Source: JAATFY01 sp049276515
GTDB lineage: Bacteria > Pseudomonadota > Alphaproteobacteria > UBA9219
Reading direction: 5' to 3'
DNA: 30,510 nucleotides
NCBI GenBank assembly: GCA_049276515.1
Contig: JBASWO010000119.1
Location: 1-30,510, forward strand
Shown one piece after another: positions 15,734-24,144 of the stretch (position 1 is its first letter; each line of letters starts with the position of its first letter). Under the pieces are notes generated by a model. It was not told where the DNA came from and made no database searches. It was given only the letters and a program-made list of their open reading frames with translations. Both the position numbers and the translations under genes were made by a program.

Positions 15734-18136
15734 TTAGCTTCTTAACGTAGCGCCAGTAGCTTTCGTGGCCGCTGCCGTAATATTGGCAGAGATTTTCTCA
15801 ATCTCTGCATCTGTCAGGCTTTTATCAGTTGGTTGAAGTGTGACGCTGAGGGCCACTGATTTTTTGCCAGCACCGAGACGCTCACCCTCATACACATCAA
15901 ACACGGATACATCACGTATCAGATTCTTATCAGCACTTTTAATCGCTGTGATCAATTTAGCGGCAGTGACTTCACTACCAACTACAAAGGCAAAGTCACG
16001 AGTTACGGGTTGCAAGGCTTCGAGCTTCAAGAGCGGCTTAGCCGAGCTTACTGAGCGGCTTTGAGGAATTTGGGTAAAGAAAATTTCACTGCCAACCATA
16101 GGGCCTGAAGCATCAGACGCGATGAGAAGGGCTGGGTGAATTTCACCAAAATAAGCGAGAACATTAGGTCCAAGACGTAAAGCGCCTGAGCGGCCTGGAT
16201 GATACCAGCTTGGTGCATCGGCAGTAACTTGTAGTGATGCAACGGGGGCACCGCATGCAGCTAAGGCTGCAATCGCATCAGCTTTGGCATCAAAGGCATC
16301 AACAGGGCGTTGTTTTTCTGCCCAATTGCGGGGTGTCATGCCGGCACGTAGAGATGCGGCAACGATATCCTGACCTTCAGCGGTAGCATTTTTATAGATA
16401 GGCCCCACTTCAAAAAGACCAACATCGGCAAAACCACGATCGGCATTACGTTTTGCAGCCATAATCAAATTACCGAGAATATTGGGACGCATGACATCCA
16501 AATCACTGCTGATAGGATTGGCAAGGCGTAGGCTTTTATCAATGGCACCAAATTGCTCAGCTATTTTGCTTGGCATAAAGGACCAAGTCACTGCTTCTAA
16601 AAGACCTTGGCCGGCTAAAGCACGTTTAGCGCTATTGCCACGTTGATCTTGAACATCAATAGCTGCCAAAAGCGTAGTTGGCTTTTGTAAAGATGTCGCG
16701 GGGATATGTTCATATCCTTTGATGCGGACAATTTCTTCAATCAGATCATTAGGCCCATCAATGTCCGGGCGCCAGCTAGGCACCATCACTTGAAGGGTTG
16801 TGCCTGATGCTTTTGTCTCAAAGCCAAGTGCAGTAAGAATTTTTACCTGCTCAACTAAAGGAACATCAAAACCCACATGTTTGAGGCATTTGCCAGCATC
16901 TAAAGTCAATTTGCGGGCTGTGTCTGGTACGGCACCAGCAATTTCTAAGTCACTGACGCTGGTTTCTTTTGTCCCACACATATCAAGAATGAGCTGTGTT
17001 GCGAGTTCGATGCCAGGAATAGTGAAGGTTGGATCAATGCCGCGCTCAAACCGGTAGCGGGCGTCACTCGAAATTTGCAGAGCGCGGCCTGTTTGAGCGG
17101 TGCGCGCGGGATCAAAATAAGCAGATTCCACAAAAACGTCAGTCGTGTTTTCATCCACGGCCGTCGTTTCGCCACCCATAATGCCACCAAGACCAATGAC
17201 GCCGCTATCATCACCTATCACCGTCATGCCAGCTTCAAGTTTGTACTCTTTGCCATTGAGCGCTTTGAAGGTCTCGCCGCCTTTAGCGGGACCAACCCAT
17301 AAATTGCCTTTGATTTTCTTGGCATCAAACACGTGCAAAGGACGTGCGTTAGCAAAGGTCATATAATTGGTGATATCGACTAAAGCTGAAATAGGACGCA
17401 GACCAATGGCCGTTAGCCGTTGCTGCATAATAAAATCACTAGCACCATTTTTGACATCCTTAATAAGACGCCCAACGAAAAGAGGGCAGGGCTTTGTGCT
17501 TTGTGGGAAGTTCAGTTTAACTTTGATGGCACTGGGGCCAGAGCCTTTGATGGGCTTCAGAGGTGTCGGCTTAAGCGTGCCCATACCTGCGGCTGCTAAA
17601 TCACGCGCAATCCCTGTAAGACCCGCGCAGTCAGGACGATTAGGCGTCAGATTAATTTCAATGACTGCATCATCAAGCTTACTGTAGCGCGCATAGCTTT
17701 CACCAACAGGCGCATCGGCGGGTAATTCAATGATGCCAGAAGTTTCTTCGCTGCTAAGGCCTAATTCATCTGCGGCGCAAAGCATGCCATTAGATTCAAC
17801 ACCACGAATGGTGCCCTTTTTCAAAGCTTCACCGCTGTCAGGCATGACATCACCTGGGCGCGCTAAAACAACTTTTATGCCTGCTCGGCAATTGGGGGCT
17901 CCGCATACAACTTGCAGTTTTTCTTTGCCGGTATTGACGGTTGTGACTTTAAGGCGATCAGCTTGCGGATGTTTTTCTGCTGTCAGAACTTCGGCGATAA
18001 TAAAGGGTGCTAGTGACTTGCCGCGATCTTGAACGCTCTCAACTTCAAGCCCTATGGCAGTCAGTTTGTCACAGATTTCCTGTAAGGATGCTTTGGTATC
18101 AAGATGCTGTTTAAGCCAATCGAGTGTGAATTTCAT
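15734..18136 (-). CDS. pheT: Phenylalanine--tRNA ligase beta subunit
   Basis: PheT is the tRNA-binding and editing subunit of the alpha2-beta2 phenylalanyl-tRNA synthetase. The 800-residue length is typical. The N-terminus MKFTLDWLKQHLDT leads into the EMAP-type tRNA-binding domain (about 40-150, ADRLKVTTVNTGKEKLQVVC, then GAPNCRAGIKVVLA). The B3/B4 editing domain (about 210-380, with GGIMGGETTAVDENT), the B5 domain (about 405-475), the catalytic-like core (SFMPSKIAEQF, RLANPISSDLDVMRPNILG) and a C-terminal FDX-ACB anticodon-binding domain (PVTRDFAFVV, ending in TAAATKATGATLRS) follow in order. It lies 3 bases downstream of pheS, so it is co-expressed. Confidence 0.98.
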   Translation of the reverse strand: MKFTLDWLKQHLDTKASLQEICDKLTAIGLEVESVQDRGKSLAPFIIAEVLTAEKHPQADRLKVTTVNTGKEKLQVVCGAPNCRAGIKVVLARPGDVMPDSGEALKKGTIRGVESNGMLCAADELGLSSEETSGIIELPADAPVGESYARYSKLDDAVIEINLTPNRPDCAGLTGIARDLAAAGMGTLKPTPLKPIKGSGPSAIKVKLNFPQSTKPCPLFVGRLIKDVKNGASDFIMQQRLTAIGLRPISALVDITNYMTFANARPLHVFDAKKIKGNLWVGPAKGGETFKALNGKEYKLEAGMTVIGDDSGVIGLGGIMGGETTAVDENTTDVFVESAYFDPARTAQTGRALQISSDARYRFERGIDPTFTIPGIELATQLILDMCGTKETSVSDLEIAGAVPDTARKLTLDAGKCLKHVGFDVPLVEQVKILTALGFETKASGTTLQVMVPSWRPDIDGPNDLIEEIVRIKGYEHIPATSLQKPTTLLAAIDVQDQRGNSAKRALAGQGLLEAVTWSFMPSKIAEQFGAIDKSLRLANPISSDLDVMRPNILGNLIMAAKRNADRGFADVGLFEVGPIYKNATAEGQDIVAASLRAGMTPRNWAEKQRPVDAFDAKADAIAALAACGAPVASLQVTADAPSWYHPGRSGALRLGPNVLAYFGEIHPALLIASDASGPMVGSEIFFTQIPQSRSVSSAKPLLKLEALQPVTRDFAFVVGSEVTAAKLITAIKSADKNLIRDVSVFDVYEGERLGAGKKSVALSVTLQPTDKSLTDAEIEKISANITAAATKATGATLRS

Positions 18137-18139
18137 GTC

Positions 18140-19207
18140 TTATCCCTTAAGAGCTGGGTTAGGGATATCTAATGGCAGAAATCCATAATGCTTAAGCCAG
18201 CGCATATCAGCTTCAAAAAAGGTGCGTAAATCTGGGATGCCATATTTCAGCATGGCGATACGCTCAATACCCATACCAAAAGCAAAACCCTGATATTTCT
18301 CAGGATCAATGCCGCAATTTTTCAGCACATTTGGATGAACCATGCCGCAGCCCAGGATCTCGAGCCAATCGCCACCATTGCCAAGTTTTAATTCGCCGCC
18401 TTTACGTGAGCAGCCAATATCAACCTCAGCAGAAGGTTCTGTGAAAGGGAAGTAAGAGGGGCGAAAACGTACCGGCAAATCCTTGATGCCAAAAAACTGG
18501 CGTAAAAATTCTAAGAGACAGCCTTTCAAATGACCCATATGGGTGGCTTCATCGATAACAAGGCCTTCGACTTGATGGAACATCGGCGTGTGGGTCATGT
18601 CGTAATCACAGCGATAGGTGCGGCCCGGTGCAATAATACGAATAGGGGGCTGTGACTTCATCATGGTGCGAATTTGCACAGGCGATGTTTGGGTGCGTAA
18701 GACCGTGGGATGTTCACCTGTTTGCGGCAGATAGAAGGTGGCTTGCATATCGCGCGCTGGATGGTCAGATGGGATATTCAGTTTGGTAAAATTATACTCA
18801 TCGCTTTCAATGTCTGGGCCCTTGGCGACCTTAAAGCCCATAGCCCCAAAGATCGTAACGATTTCATCAATGGTCTGCGAGATGGGGTGTACACGACCCT
18901 CATCTTGAGGACGTGTTGATAGGGTGACGTCAATGCGTTCACGTTCCAGTCGTGCGCCTAATTCGGCAACAGCAAGTGTTTTTTGCTTAGCTTCAATCTG
19001 TGCCGCAATTTCATCTTTTAAAACATTGAGAGCAGCGCCTTGTTCTTTGCGAACATCAGGGGCCAGCGTGCCAAGCGTTTTCATTAATTCTGTAATGCGG
19101 CCTTTTTTACCTAAGGCTGTAACGCGCACCTCATCAAGCGCCGTAGCGTCCTTTGCGCTACTTACGGCCTTGAGGAGTTCCTGTTTTAAGCTTGCTAATT
19201 CGGCCAT
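18140..19207 (-). CDS. pheS: Phenylalanine--tRNA ligase alpha subunit
   Basis: PheS carries the class II active site that charges tRNA-Phe. The 355-residue protein has an N-terminal coiled-coil arm (about 1-85) that contacts tRNA. The catalytic domain shows HPISQTIDEIVTIFGAMGF, the motif 2 region MTHTPMFHQVEGLVID, the substrate-pocket segment RFRPSYFPFTEPSAEVDI, and motif 3 as GFAFGMGIERIAMLKYGI. All expected class II motifs are present. aagg lies 8 bases before the ATG. A strong terminator stands in the 92-base gap after rplT, only 45 bases before this start, so pheST needs a promoter in that short space or depends on read-through. Confidence 0.98.
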   Translation of the reverse strand: MAELASLKQELLKAVSSAKDATALDEVRVTALGKKGRITELMKTLGTLAPDVRKEQGAALNVLKDEIAAQIEAKQKTLAVAELGARLERERIDVTLSTRPQDEGRVHPISQTIDEIVTIFGAMGFKVAKGPDIESDEYNFTKLNIPSDHPARDMQATFYLPQTGEHPTVLRTQTSPVQIRTMMKSQPPIRIIAPGRTYRCDYDMTHTPMFHQVEGLVIDEATHMGHLKGCLLEFLRQFFGIKDLPVRFRPSYFPFTEPSAEVDIGCSRKGGELKLGNGGDWLEILGCGMVHPNVLKNCGIDPEKYQGFAFGMGIERIAMLKYGIPDLRTFFEADMRWLKHYGFLPLDIPNPALKG

Positions 19208-19252
19208 GTTTTACCTTGAGATTCTTTAAAGAGATTAGCTTATTCAGGGCAT

Positions 19253-19287
19253 AAAAAAAGGCCCCTGTTTTTTGCAGGGGCCCTTTT
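19253..19287 (-). terminator. Intrinsic terminator between rplT and pheS
   Basis: On the minus strand: GGCCCCTG, a 7-base loop rich in A, CAGGGGCC, then a run of seven T. It ends rpmI-rplT transcripts or acts as an attenuator before pheS. I found no phenylalanine-rich leader peptide (pheM type) between rplT and this hairpin. Confidence 0.9.
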
Positions 19288-19299
19288 AATTGGCTTTAT

Positions 19300-19662
19300 T
19301 TACGCTTTTTTCAAAGCAGCCTGGGCCTTATCGACCAAGCTTTTAAAAACAGCGGGTTCGGTCGCAGCCAGTTCGGACAACTGCTTACGATCGAGCTCAA
19401 TACCAGCATGCTTGAGGCCGTTGATAAAACGGGCATAGGTCATGCCATGTTCACGGACGCCAGCATTAATACGCTGGATCCATAAAGCGCGGAATTCGCC
19501 TTTACGCGCCTTACGGTCGCGATAGGCGTATTGCAGGCCTTTTTCGACCTTCTGAATTGCGATACGGAAATTGGTGGATGCGCGGCCGCGATAGCTTTTG
19601 CCGAGCTTGACCATTTCTTTATGACGGGCGTGGGTTGTTACACCACGTTTAACGCGTGCCAT
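19300..19662 (-). CDS. rplT: 50S ribosomal protein L20
   Basis: L20 binds 23S rRNA early in assembly of the large subunit. The 120-residue product is of normal length and shows the family sequence almost throughout: MARVKRGVTTHARHKEMVKL at the start, then the very basic RNA-binding extension and YAYRDRKARKGEFRALWIQR, NAGVREHGMTYARFINGLK and the globular C-terminus (RKQLSELAATEPAVF). An agg-containing ribosome-binding site lies before the ATG. It follows rpmI by 12 bases, the standard pair. In several bacteria L20 represses this operon by binding the mRNA leader; no infC precedes the pair here. Confidence 0.98.
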   Translation of the reverse strand: MARVKRGVTTHARHKEMVKLGKSYRGRASTNFRIAIQKVEKGLQYAYRDRKARKGEFRALWIQRINAGVREHGMTYARFINGLKHAGIELDRKQLSELAATEPAVFKSLVDKAQAALKKA

Positions 19663-19674
19663 GTGTCAGTCTCC

Positions 19675-19875
19675 TTAGTGTTGGCGCAGGAAATGCTTGA
19701 TGATGTTGTCACCATCAGCTTTGAACAGGATTAAACCCTGCCGTGCTTCCCGCTTCATTTTTTGAGACCGTTTACGCATACCGTGGCGTTTGCCTGCGGC
19801 GCCGCTTTTGACCTTACCGGATGCGGTAACGCGAAAGCGCTTTTTGGACCCACTGTGGGTCTTCATTTTGGGCAT
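19675..19875 (-). CDS. rpmI: 50S ribosomal protein L35
   Basis: L35 is a small basic protein of the large subunit. The 66-residue product reads MPKMKTHSGSKKRFRVTASG, then GAAGKRHGMRKRSQKMKRE, and ends IIKHFLRQH, as expected for the family. I chose the ATG at 19873-19875 because aagga lies 6 bases upstream and the conserved sequence begins exactly there; the frame stays open further upstream, but an earlier start would add unrelated residues. infC, which precedes rpmI in many bacteria, is not here, so this is the rpmI-rplT-pheST arrangement often found in alphaproteobacteria. Confidence 0.97.
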   Translation of the reverse strand: MPKMKTHSGSKKRFRVTASGKVKSGAAGKRHGMRKRSQKMKREARQGLILFKADGDNIIKHFLRQH

Positions 19876-19944
19876 TTGATGTTCCTTACGTTTGTTATTA
19901 AATCCGGCCGGGCATGTCCAAGGCACCGTCGCGGAGAAGGCGGT

Positions 19945-19973
19945 TTAATAGCGGTTTAGGGGGGTAAAGGCAA
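19945..19973 (-). promoter_or_regulatory. Candidate sigma-70 promoter for rpmI-rplT
   Basis: On the minus strand TTGCCT (19968-19973), a 17-base spacer and TATTAA (19945-19950), each matching the consensus at four of six positions. It lies about 70 bases before the rpmI start and just after the end of the ankyrin gene. This is a pattern match only. Confidence 0.4.
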
Positions 19974-19981
19974 GGGGTGGA

Positions 19982-21148
19982 TTATATGCCATTTACCAAT
20001 AATCGTGCAAAATCAGCTGTTCTGTGGTGCTGGCGTCTGGTCGCTATTTGACAGGCTTCGCGCGCGACCACTCGTAAGTTCTCGGTAATCTCCGGGAGGT
20101 AACGGTTAATAGCGCGTGCCGAATTCAAATGGCCAGCTTTTATGGCTTCGGCTAAGGGGATTTCCCCGGCAGAGGTGACAAATAGAGGGTTAGCCCAGCC
20201 TTCAAGTAATTTATAAACGCACTGTGTAAAGCCTTGTTTTGAAGCCAGTGTAAGAGCTGTATGACCTTCAGCATTTTGAGCATCTGGGTTGGCACCCTTA
20301 GTAAGGGCCTCTTCGAGCCCATCAAAATCTCCGTAGAGTGCGGCTCTGAGTAAGTCTTGATCAATAGCGCTTTTTGCATGGTCTGATAATTGATGACGCA
20401 GACTTTGACGATCCTCATGCTCCGCATCAGAAATTTTTACTCCTGCGACCTTATTCAGTATTTCTTGTCGCGCAATTGACCTGGTTCTTAAGGGGTGTTG
20501 AAAAGCTTCAGGTTGCTGACTGTGCCGTGTATCTAAAAAGAACTCACGGATGTATTGTGATTGATTGAATTCTGCGAGATCAGCGAAGGTTTCATCATCA
20601 AGATTTATTATCGTTAAATCAGCACCGCGATCCCATAAACGTCTAACTGTTTCATCAAAGCCATTGACGGTCGCTGCCATAATCGCGGTGTTACCATCAG
20701 TATCTTGCTGATTAATATCAGCTCCACCTTCGATTAAAGTTAGGGCAGCAGCATAATGCCCTTCCTCAGCAGCAAGCACGATTGCGGGAATACCAAATTC
20801 ATCGCAGGCATCTGGATTGGCGCCTTGTCCGAGAAGGTTATGAGCAATATCCTTATAACCATTTTTTACAGCTTGAATAAGATCCGCATCCAGTTTTGCT
20901 TGGGTATCTGGGGCTATCTCATCAATGGGTATTTTGGTGCATTCTAGTCTTGCCTGAGTTTCAATAACATGGGCCGTTGAAAAATAACCTTTACGTAAAG
21001 CGATATTAACGGCATAGCGACCTTCTTTATCCTGCGCAGCCGTACTCGCCCCTCGGGCCAGTAATTCCTCGGCAGCTTGTGCCCACCCAGAAAAGGCGGA
21101 TCTAATAAGCAACGCGTTCAATTGTTCGTGAGAAATTTCTTTAGCCAT
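19982..21148 (-). CDS. Ankyrin-repeat protein (388 residues)
   Basis: Ankyrin repeats are protein-binding modules; the partner here is unknown. The 388-residue protein holds roughly eight degenerate repeats in three groups. The N-terminal pair is at about 8-75 (FSGWAQAAEELLARGAS). The best-conserved central group, about 85-205, includes GHYAAALTLIEGGADINQQD and DGNTAIMAATVNGFDETV. The C-terminal group is at about 275-360 (GANPDAQNAEGHTALTLASK). A charged non-repeat linker (about 210-265, RQEILNKVAGVKISDAEHE) separates the last two. No signal peptide, membrane segment or enzyme domain is visible. The start ATG at 21148 has cgga 4-7 bases upstream. It is next to a second ankyrin gene on the same strand, 165 bases away with a terminator between them, so they are probably separate units. 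Confidence 0.9.
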   Translation of the reverse strand: MAKEISHEQLNALLIRSAFSGWAQAAEELLARGASTAAQDKEGRYAVNIALRKGYFSTAHVIETQARLECTKIPIDEIAPDTQAKLDADLIQAVKNGYKDIAHNLLGQGANPDACDEFGIPAIVLAAEEGHYAAALTLIEGGADINQQDTDGNTAIMAATVNGFDETVRRLWDRGADLTIINLDDETFADLAEFNQSQYIREFFLDTRHSQQPEAFQHPLRTRSIARQEILNKVAGVKISDAEHEDRQSLRHQLSDHAKSAIDQDLLRAALYGDFDGLEEALTKGANPDAQNAEGHTALTLASKQGFTQCVYKLLEGWANPLFVTSAGEIPLAEAIKAGHLNSARAINRYLPEITENLRVVAREACQIATRRQHHRTADFARLLVNGI

Positions 21149-21247
21149 AATTTCCGTAAAGTAGTCTTTTAAAAATCGTCGCTATTTTACGAATAAATGG
21201 GGGCTATTAAAGACAAACAATAGTTTCTCAAAAAACAGAAAACTAAC

Positions 21248-21277
21248 AAAAATGGGTAGCCCTAAAGAGGCTACCCA
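21248..21277 (-). terminator. Intrinsic terminator after the second ankyrin gene
   Basis: On the minus strand: TGGGTAGCC, loop TCTTTAG, GGCTACCCA, then five T. It lies 37 bases past the stop of the gene at 21314-22351 and separates it from the first ankyrin gene. Confidence 0.88.
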
Positions 21278-21313
21278 ATTGATGCACTCGAGAGCTGCTT
21301 TGATTTACGTCAT

Positions 21314-22351
21314 TTAGCCATTTGCAGCTTTAAGTGCTGCTTCCTGCATTCCATTTTGATTGGCGGGCGTTGTTGGTGGAAGCCAATTGCGCACTCTTTC
21401 TTCCAGGCCATCAAGTGTTTCCATATCATGAGAGGCCAGCCGAAATTTTCTTTTTTCGTAAATATTGGATGGAAAAGTCTCGAGATGTTTTGTTATGAGA
21501 TCAATATAGGCTTGCAACTTCGCTTTTGCTCTTAATATACCCGCGAGTGTTTTCGCTGCATTTTCTTCCGTCACACAGCGTTCAACGATAACTTCTGTGA
21601 CACGTAAGTTGCCAGTGGTCATACGATTACTGCGATCTGACTTTAATTCAAAGTTTCTTTTCCAATCTTCCATACTTTGCTTGAAGGAATTTGAGAAATA
21701 ATCATCTTTTGCAAAAGGATCTAGGCCAGCATTGAGTAGAATATCTACTGTTTCAAGTAAAAGAGGCTCATCTGCTTTGCGTTTATTGCAATTCAAAGCG
21801 TAAGTGAGGAATGAAATAGCGCGGGGAACTCTACGTTGCTCGCCGTATCCAACATGGACGTAGTCATCAACAGAGATAGTTCCGTTAGGATCTGCACCAT
21901 TATTCAAGAGAATTTGCATGGTGTTTAATTTGCCACGATTAATCGCGAACGCTAAAGCGGCCGTGAGGTGATCCTGTGAAACAACTTTATAATCGATCAA
22001 CAATTGTAAAATAGGATCAAATTTTTCTTCAGAAGATTTATCGACTGCAACTCTCGCTAAATTGCCATCTTTTTGAGCGGGGCGTATGCCTTTCTCTAAA
22101 AGCATTCTTAAAATTTCAAGATGGCCCTTATAGACGACTGAGAAAATGACAGAGTGTTCACGATGTGCTGGTGTTGCCATACTGAGATCAAATTGTGGGT
22201 GTTCCAGAACGGCGCGCACACCTTCTGCATCGCCTGCTGCCACGAAATTCTTGAAAAGCTTAGCCAGTGTATTCTGTTGGGCGAGAAGTTGTGCCGCCGC
22301 TAATTTTTGCTCAACAACAATGGCTGCTATATTTATATCTGATGTCGTCAC
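21314..22351 (-). CDS. Ankyrin-repeat protein (345 residues)
   Basis: This is a second ankyrin-repeat protein, clearly different in sequence from its neighbour. Repeats cover about residues 25-235: AAGDAEGVRAVLEHPQFDLS, SVVYKGHLEILRMLLEKGIR, INRGKLNTMQILLNNGADPN and LETVDILLNAGLDPFAKDD. The C-terminal 100 residues are helical and charged without repeats. No signal peptide or membrane helix is seen. The start codon appears to be GTG at 22349-22351, with gggga about 8 bases upstream. The region before it is very AT-rich (ataatatatatta), suggesting its own promoter. The gene and its flanks look more AT-rich than the surrounding housekeeping genes. Ankyrin proteins can be effectors in host-associated bacteria, but they also occur in free-living ones; nothing here decides between these. 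Confidence 0.88.
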   Translation of the reverse strand: MTTSDINIAAIVVEQKLAAAQLLAQQNTLAKLFKNFVAAGDAEGVRAVLEHPQFDLSMATPAHREHSVIFSVVYKGHLEILRMLLEKGIRPAQKDGNLARVAVDKSSEEKFDPILQLLIDYKVVSQDHLTAALAFAINRGKLNTMQILLNNGADPNGTISVDDYVHVGYGEQRRVPRAISFLTYALNCNKRKADEPLLLETVDILLNAGLDPFAKDDYFSNSFKQSMEDWKRNFELKSDRSNRMTTGNLRVTEVIVERCVTEENAAKTLAGILRAKAKLQAYIDLITKHLETFPSNIYEKRKFRLASHDMETLDGLEERVRNWLPPTTPANQNGMQEAALKAANG

Positions 22352-22445
22352 AATAAATCCCCATAAATTCTATAATATATATTAGGCATAGGCCGAGATC
22401 ATGGTTACTGCAAATGAGAAAATAGTTTCACATTTGGGCTGTTAA

Positions 22446-23222
22446 CTATAATTTCCAGCCCTGATGAATGACGGCTATACCCCCTGTTAAATTTAACCAT
22501 TTAACCTGCGAGAGACCTGCTTTTTCGAGACGTTTTGCAAGTGCATTCTGGCTTGGGAATTGTTGGATGCTCTCAGCAAGATAGCGGTACGCCGCCTCAT
22601 CTTTTGCAACATATTTGCCAATAGCTGGCAGCACCGTAAGGCAATACCGATCATAAAGAGGCTTAATCTCACGCCTGACGCCTGGGCTAAATTCCATACA
22701 GAAAAAACGTCCACCTGGTTTCAAAACACGCTCGGCTTCACTTAAAGCTTTATCAATATGCGTAACGTTGCGAAGACCAAAAGCTATGCAGTAGATATCA
22801 ATGCTATGCGATGGAATAGGCAGCTCTTCAGCATTACCTGTAATAAACTCAATCCCTTTGAGAATGCCATTATCAATTATCTTAGCGCGGCCTTCTTGCA
22901 GCATCGATGGATTGATATCGCAAACTGTTATATTCGCTTTGCCTTGAGTGCGCCGATAACAGCGCATAGCAATATCGCCTGTGCCGCCAGCTACGTCCAA
23001 AATGACGTGGCCTGGTTTTGGATCCATCATGCTGACTAGCTTGTCTTTCCATAAACGATGCAAACCGCCCGACATAAGATCATTCATAAGGTCATAGCTG
23101 GAGGCTACGGATGCAAAAACCTCATGGACCAAACCGGCTTTCTCAGACGGTTTGACGGGTTTAAATCCGAACCATTCGGCTTCGGGGTTAAGAGAAGAGG
23201 GCTTGCGTTTAGTGTTTGGCAT
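22446..23222 (-). CDS. ubiE: Ubiquinone/menaquinone biosynthesis C-methyltransferase
   Basis: UbiE performs the S-adenosylmethionine-dependent C-methylation step in ubiquinone (and menaquinone) synthesis. The 258-residue protein has the family N-terminus VHEVFASVASSYDLMNDLMS, SAM-binding motif I as VILDVAGGTGD (73-83), the NAEELPIPSHSIDIYCIAFG block, and motif GLRNVTHIDKALSEAERVLK with KPGGRFFCMEFS. It ends with the typical GGIAVIHQGWKL. Given the ubiquinone-linked ETF genes in the window, a ubiquinone role is likely. The start is 41 bases from the divergent mutM start, so the two promoters must overlap or share this gap. Confidence 0.97.
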   Translation of the reverse strand: MPNTKRKPSSLNPEAEWFGFKPVKPSEKAGLVHEVFASVASSYDLMNDLMSGGLHRLWKDKLVSMMDPKPGHVILDVAGGTGDIAMRCYRRTQGKANITVCDINPSMLQEGRAKIIDNGILKGIEFITGNAEELPIPSHSIDIYCIAFGLRNVTHIDKALSEAERVLKPGGRFFCMEFSPGVRREIKPLYDRYCLTVLPAIGKYVAKDEAAYRYLAESIQQFPSQNALAKRLEKAGLSQVKWLNLTGGIAVIHQGWKL

Positions 23223-23263
23223 GGCATCAATCTAGTTGAATTAAGCCCGAAAAGGTAGCCCCT

Positions 23264-24103
23264 ATGCCCGAACTACCCGAAGTCGAAACCGTATGCCGTG
23301 GGCTCGAAGCCTCGTTGAAAAACGCCATTATAACGAAGGCTGAAGTGCATCGGTCTGACCTTAGAATCCCTTTCCCCAAAAATTTAGCCGAACGTTTAAG
23401 AGCCAGGCGTATCAGGGGTATTACACGACGCGCCAAATACATTCTGATTGAGCTGGATAAAAATGAGACCCTCCTTCTTCATCTCGGTATGTCAGGACGT
23501 ATGACGATATCTAAAACAAAGTCCAAGCCCGGCAAACATGATCATCTCGTGTTTCATTTTAATAATGGCTTGCATGTCTCTTTTAATGATCCACGCCGTT
23601 TCGGTATGTGCGATCTAGTGCCAACCGATAAACTTGATCAACATAAGCTTGTTAAACATTTAGGTGTTGAGCCCCTTTGTGATGACCTCACAACGGATTA
23701 TTTGGCGGCAAAGTTTAAGGGCAAAAAGACATCTATAAAAATTGCGATTATGGATCAGCGCCTCGTGGTAGGTGTTGGCAATATTTACGCCTCAGAAGCC
23801 TTGTTTCATGCTGGGATTAACCCAAAGCGCTTGGCAGGGAAAGTAAAACGCGATGAAATCGCTAAATTGGTGCCAGCTATTCGTAAGGTTTTAAAAGCAG
23901 CGATCAAGGCAGGTGGATCGAGCTTGAGGGATTATGTGCAATCTGATGGCGAGCTGGGGTATTTTCAACATCAGTTTTCTGTTTATGGAAAGACATCTGA
24001 AAAGTGCCGCGACTGTAATTGCAATACAGCCAAAACAGGGGGTATCAAGCAAATCACGCAAGGTGGCCGCTCTAGTTTTTATTGCCCTATCAAGCAGCTT
24101 TAG
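23264..24103 (+). CDS. mutM: Formamidopyrimidine-DNA glycosylase with altered zinc finger
   Basis: MutM (Fpg) removes 8-oxoguanine and other oxidised purines and nicks the abasic site. The 279-residue protein has the catalytic N-terminus PELPEVETVCRGLE (Pro2, Glu3), Lys58 in RRAKYILIEL, LLHLGMSGRM, the helix-two-turn-helix region VGVGNIYASEALFHAGI, and GGSSLRDYVQSDGELGYFQH. The C-terminal zinc finger is not standard. The usual CxxC-x16-CxxC is replaced by Cys248, Cys251 and Cys253, then a 20-residue gap to Cys274, and the fourth expected cysteine is Lys277 (CPIKQL). The finger arginine in GGRSSFYC is kept. The rest looks intact, so it is probably active with an atypical or three-cysteine finger. 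Confidence 0.96.
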   Translation: MPELPEVETVCRGLEASLKNAIITKAEVHRSDLRIPFPKNLAERLRARRIRGITRRAKYILIELDKNETLLLHLGMSGRMTISKTKSKPGKHDHLVFHFNNGLHVSFNDPRRFGMCDLVPTDKLDQHKLVKHLGVEPLCDDLTTDYLAAKFKGKKTSIKIAIMDQRLVVGVGNIYASEALFHAGINPKRLAGKVKRDEIAKLVPAIRKVLKAAIKAGGSSLRDYVQSDGELGYFQHQFSVYGKTSEKCRDCNCNTAKTGGIKQITQGGRSSFYCPIKQL

Positions 24104-24144
24104 GCCGGTTGCCGATCAAGGAAGCTTGGGTTAAGCTTCAGCCC

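Noticed and set aside
19208..19299. pheM-type leader peptide attenuator before pheS
   Set aside because: No short frame rich in phenylalanine codons lies between rplT and the terminator.
24007..24103. Frameshift explaining the missing MutM cysteine
   Set aside because: Reading the last codons in the other two frames does not restore a CPxC motif, and the conserved GGRSSFYC precedes it in frame.
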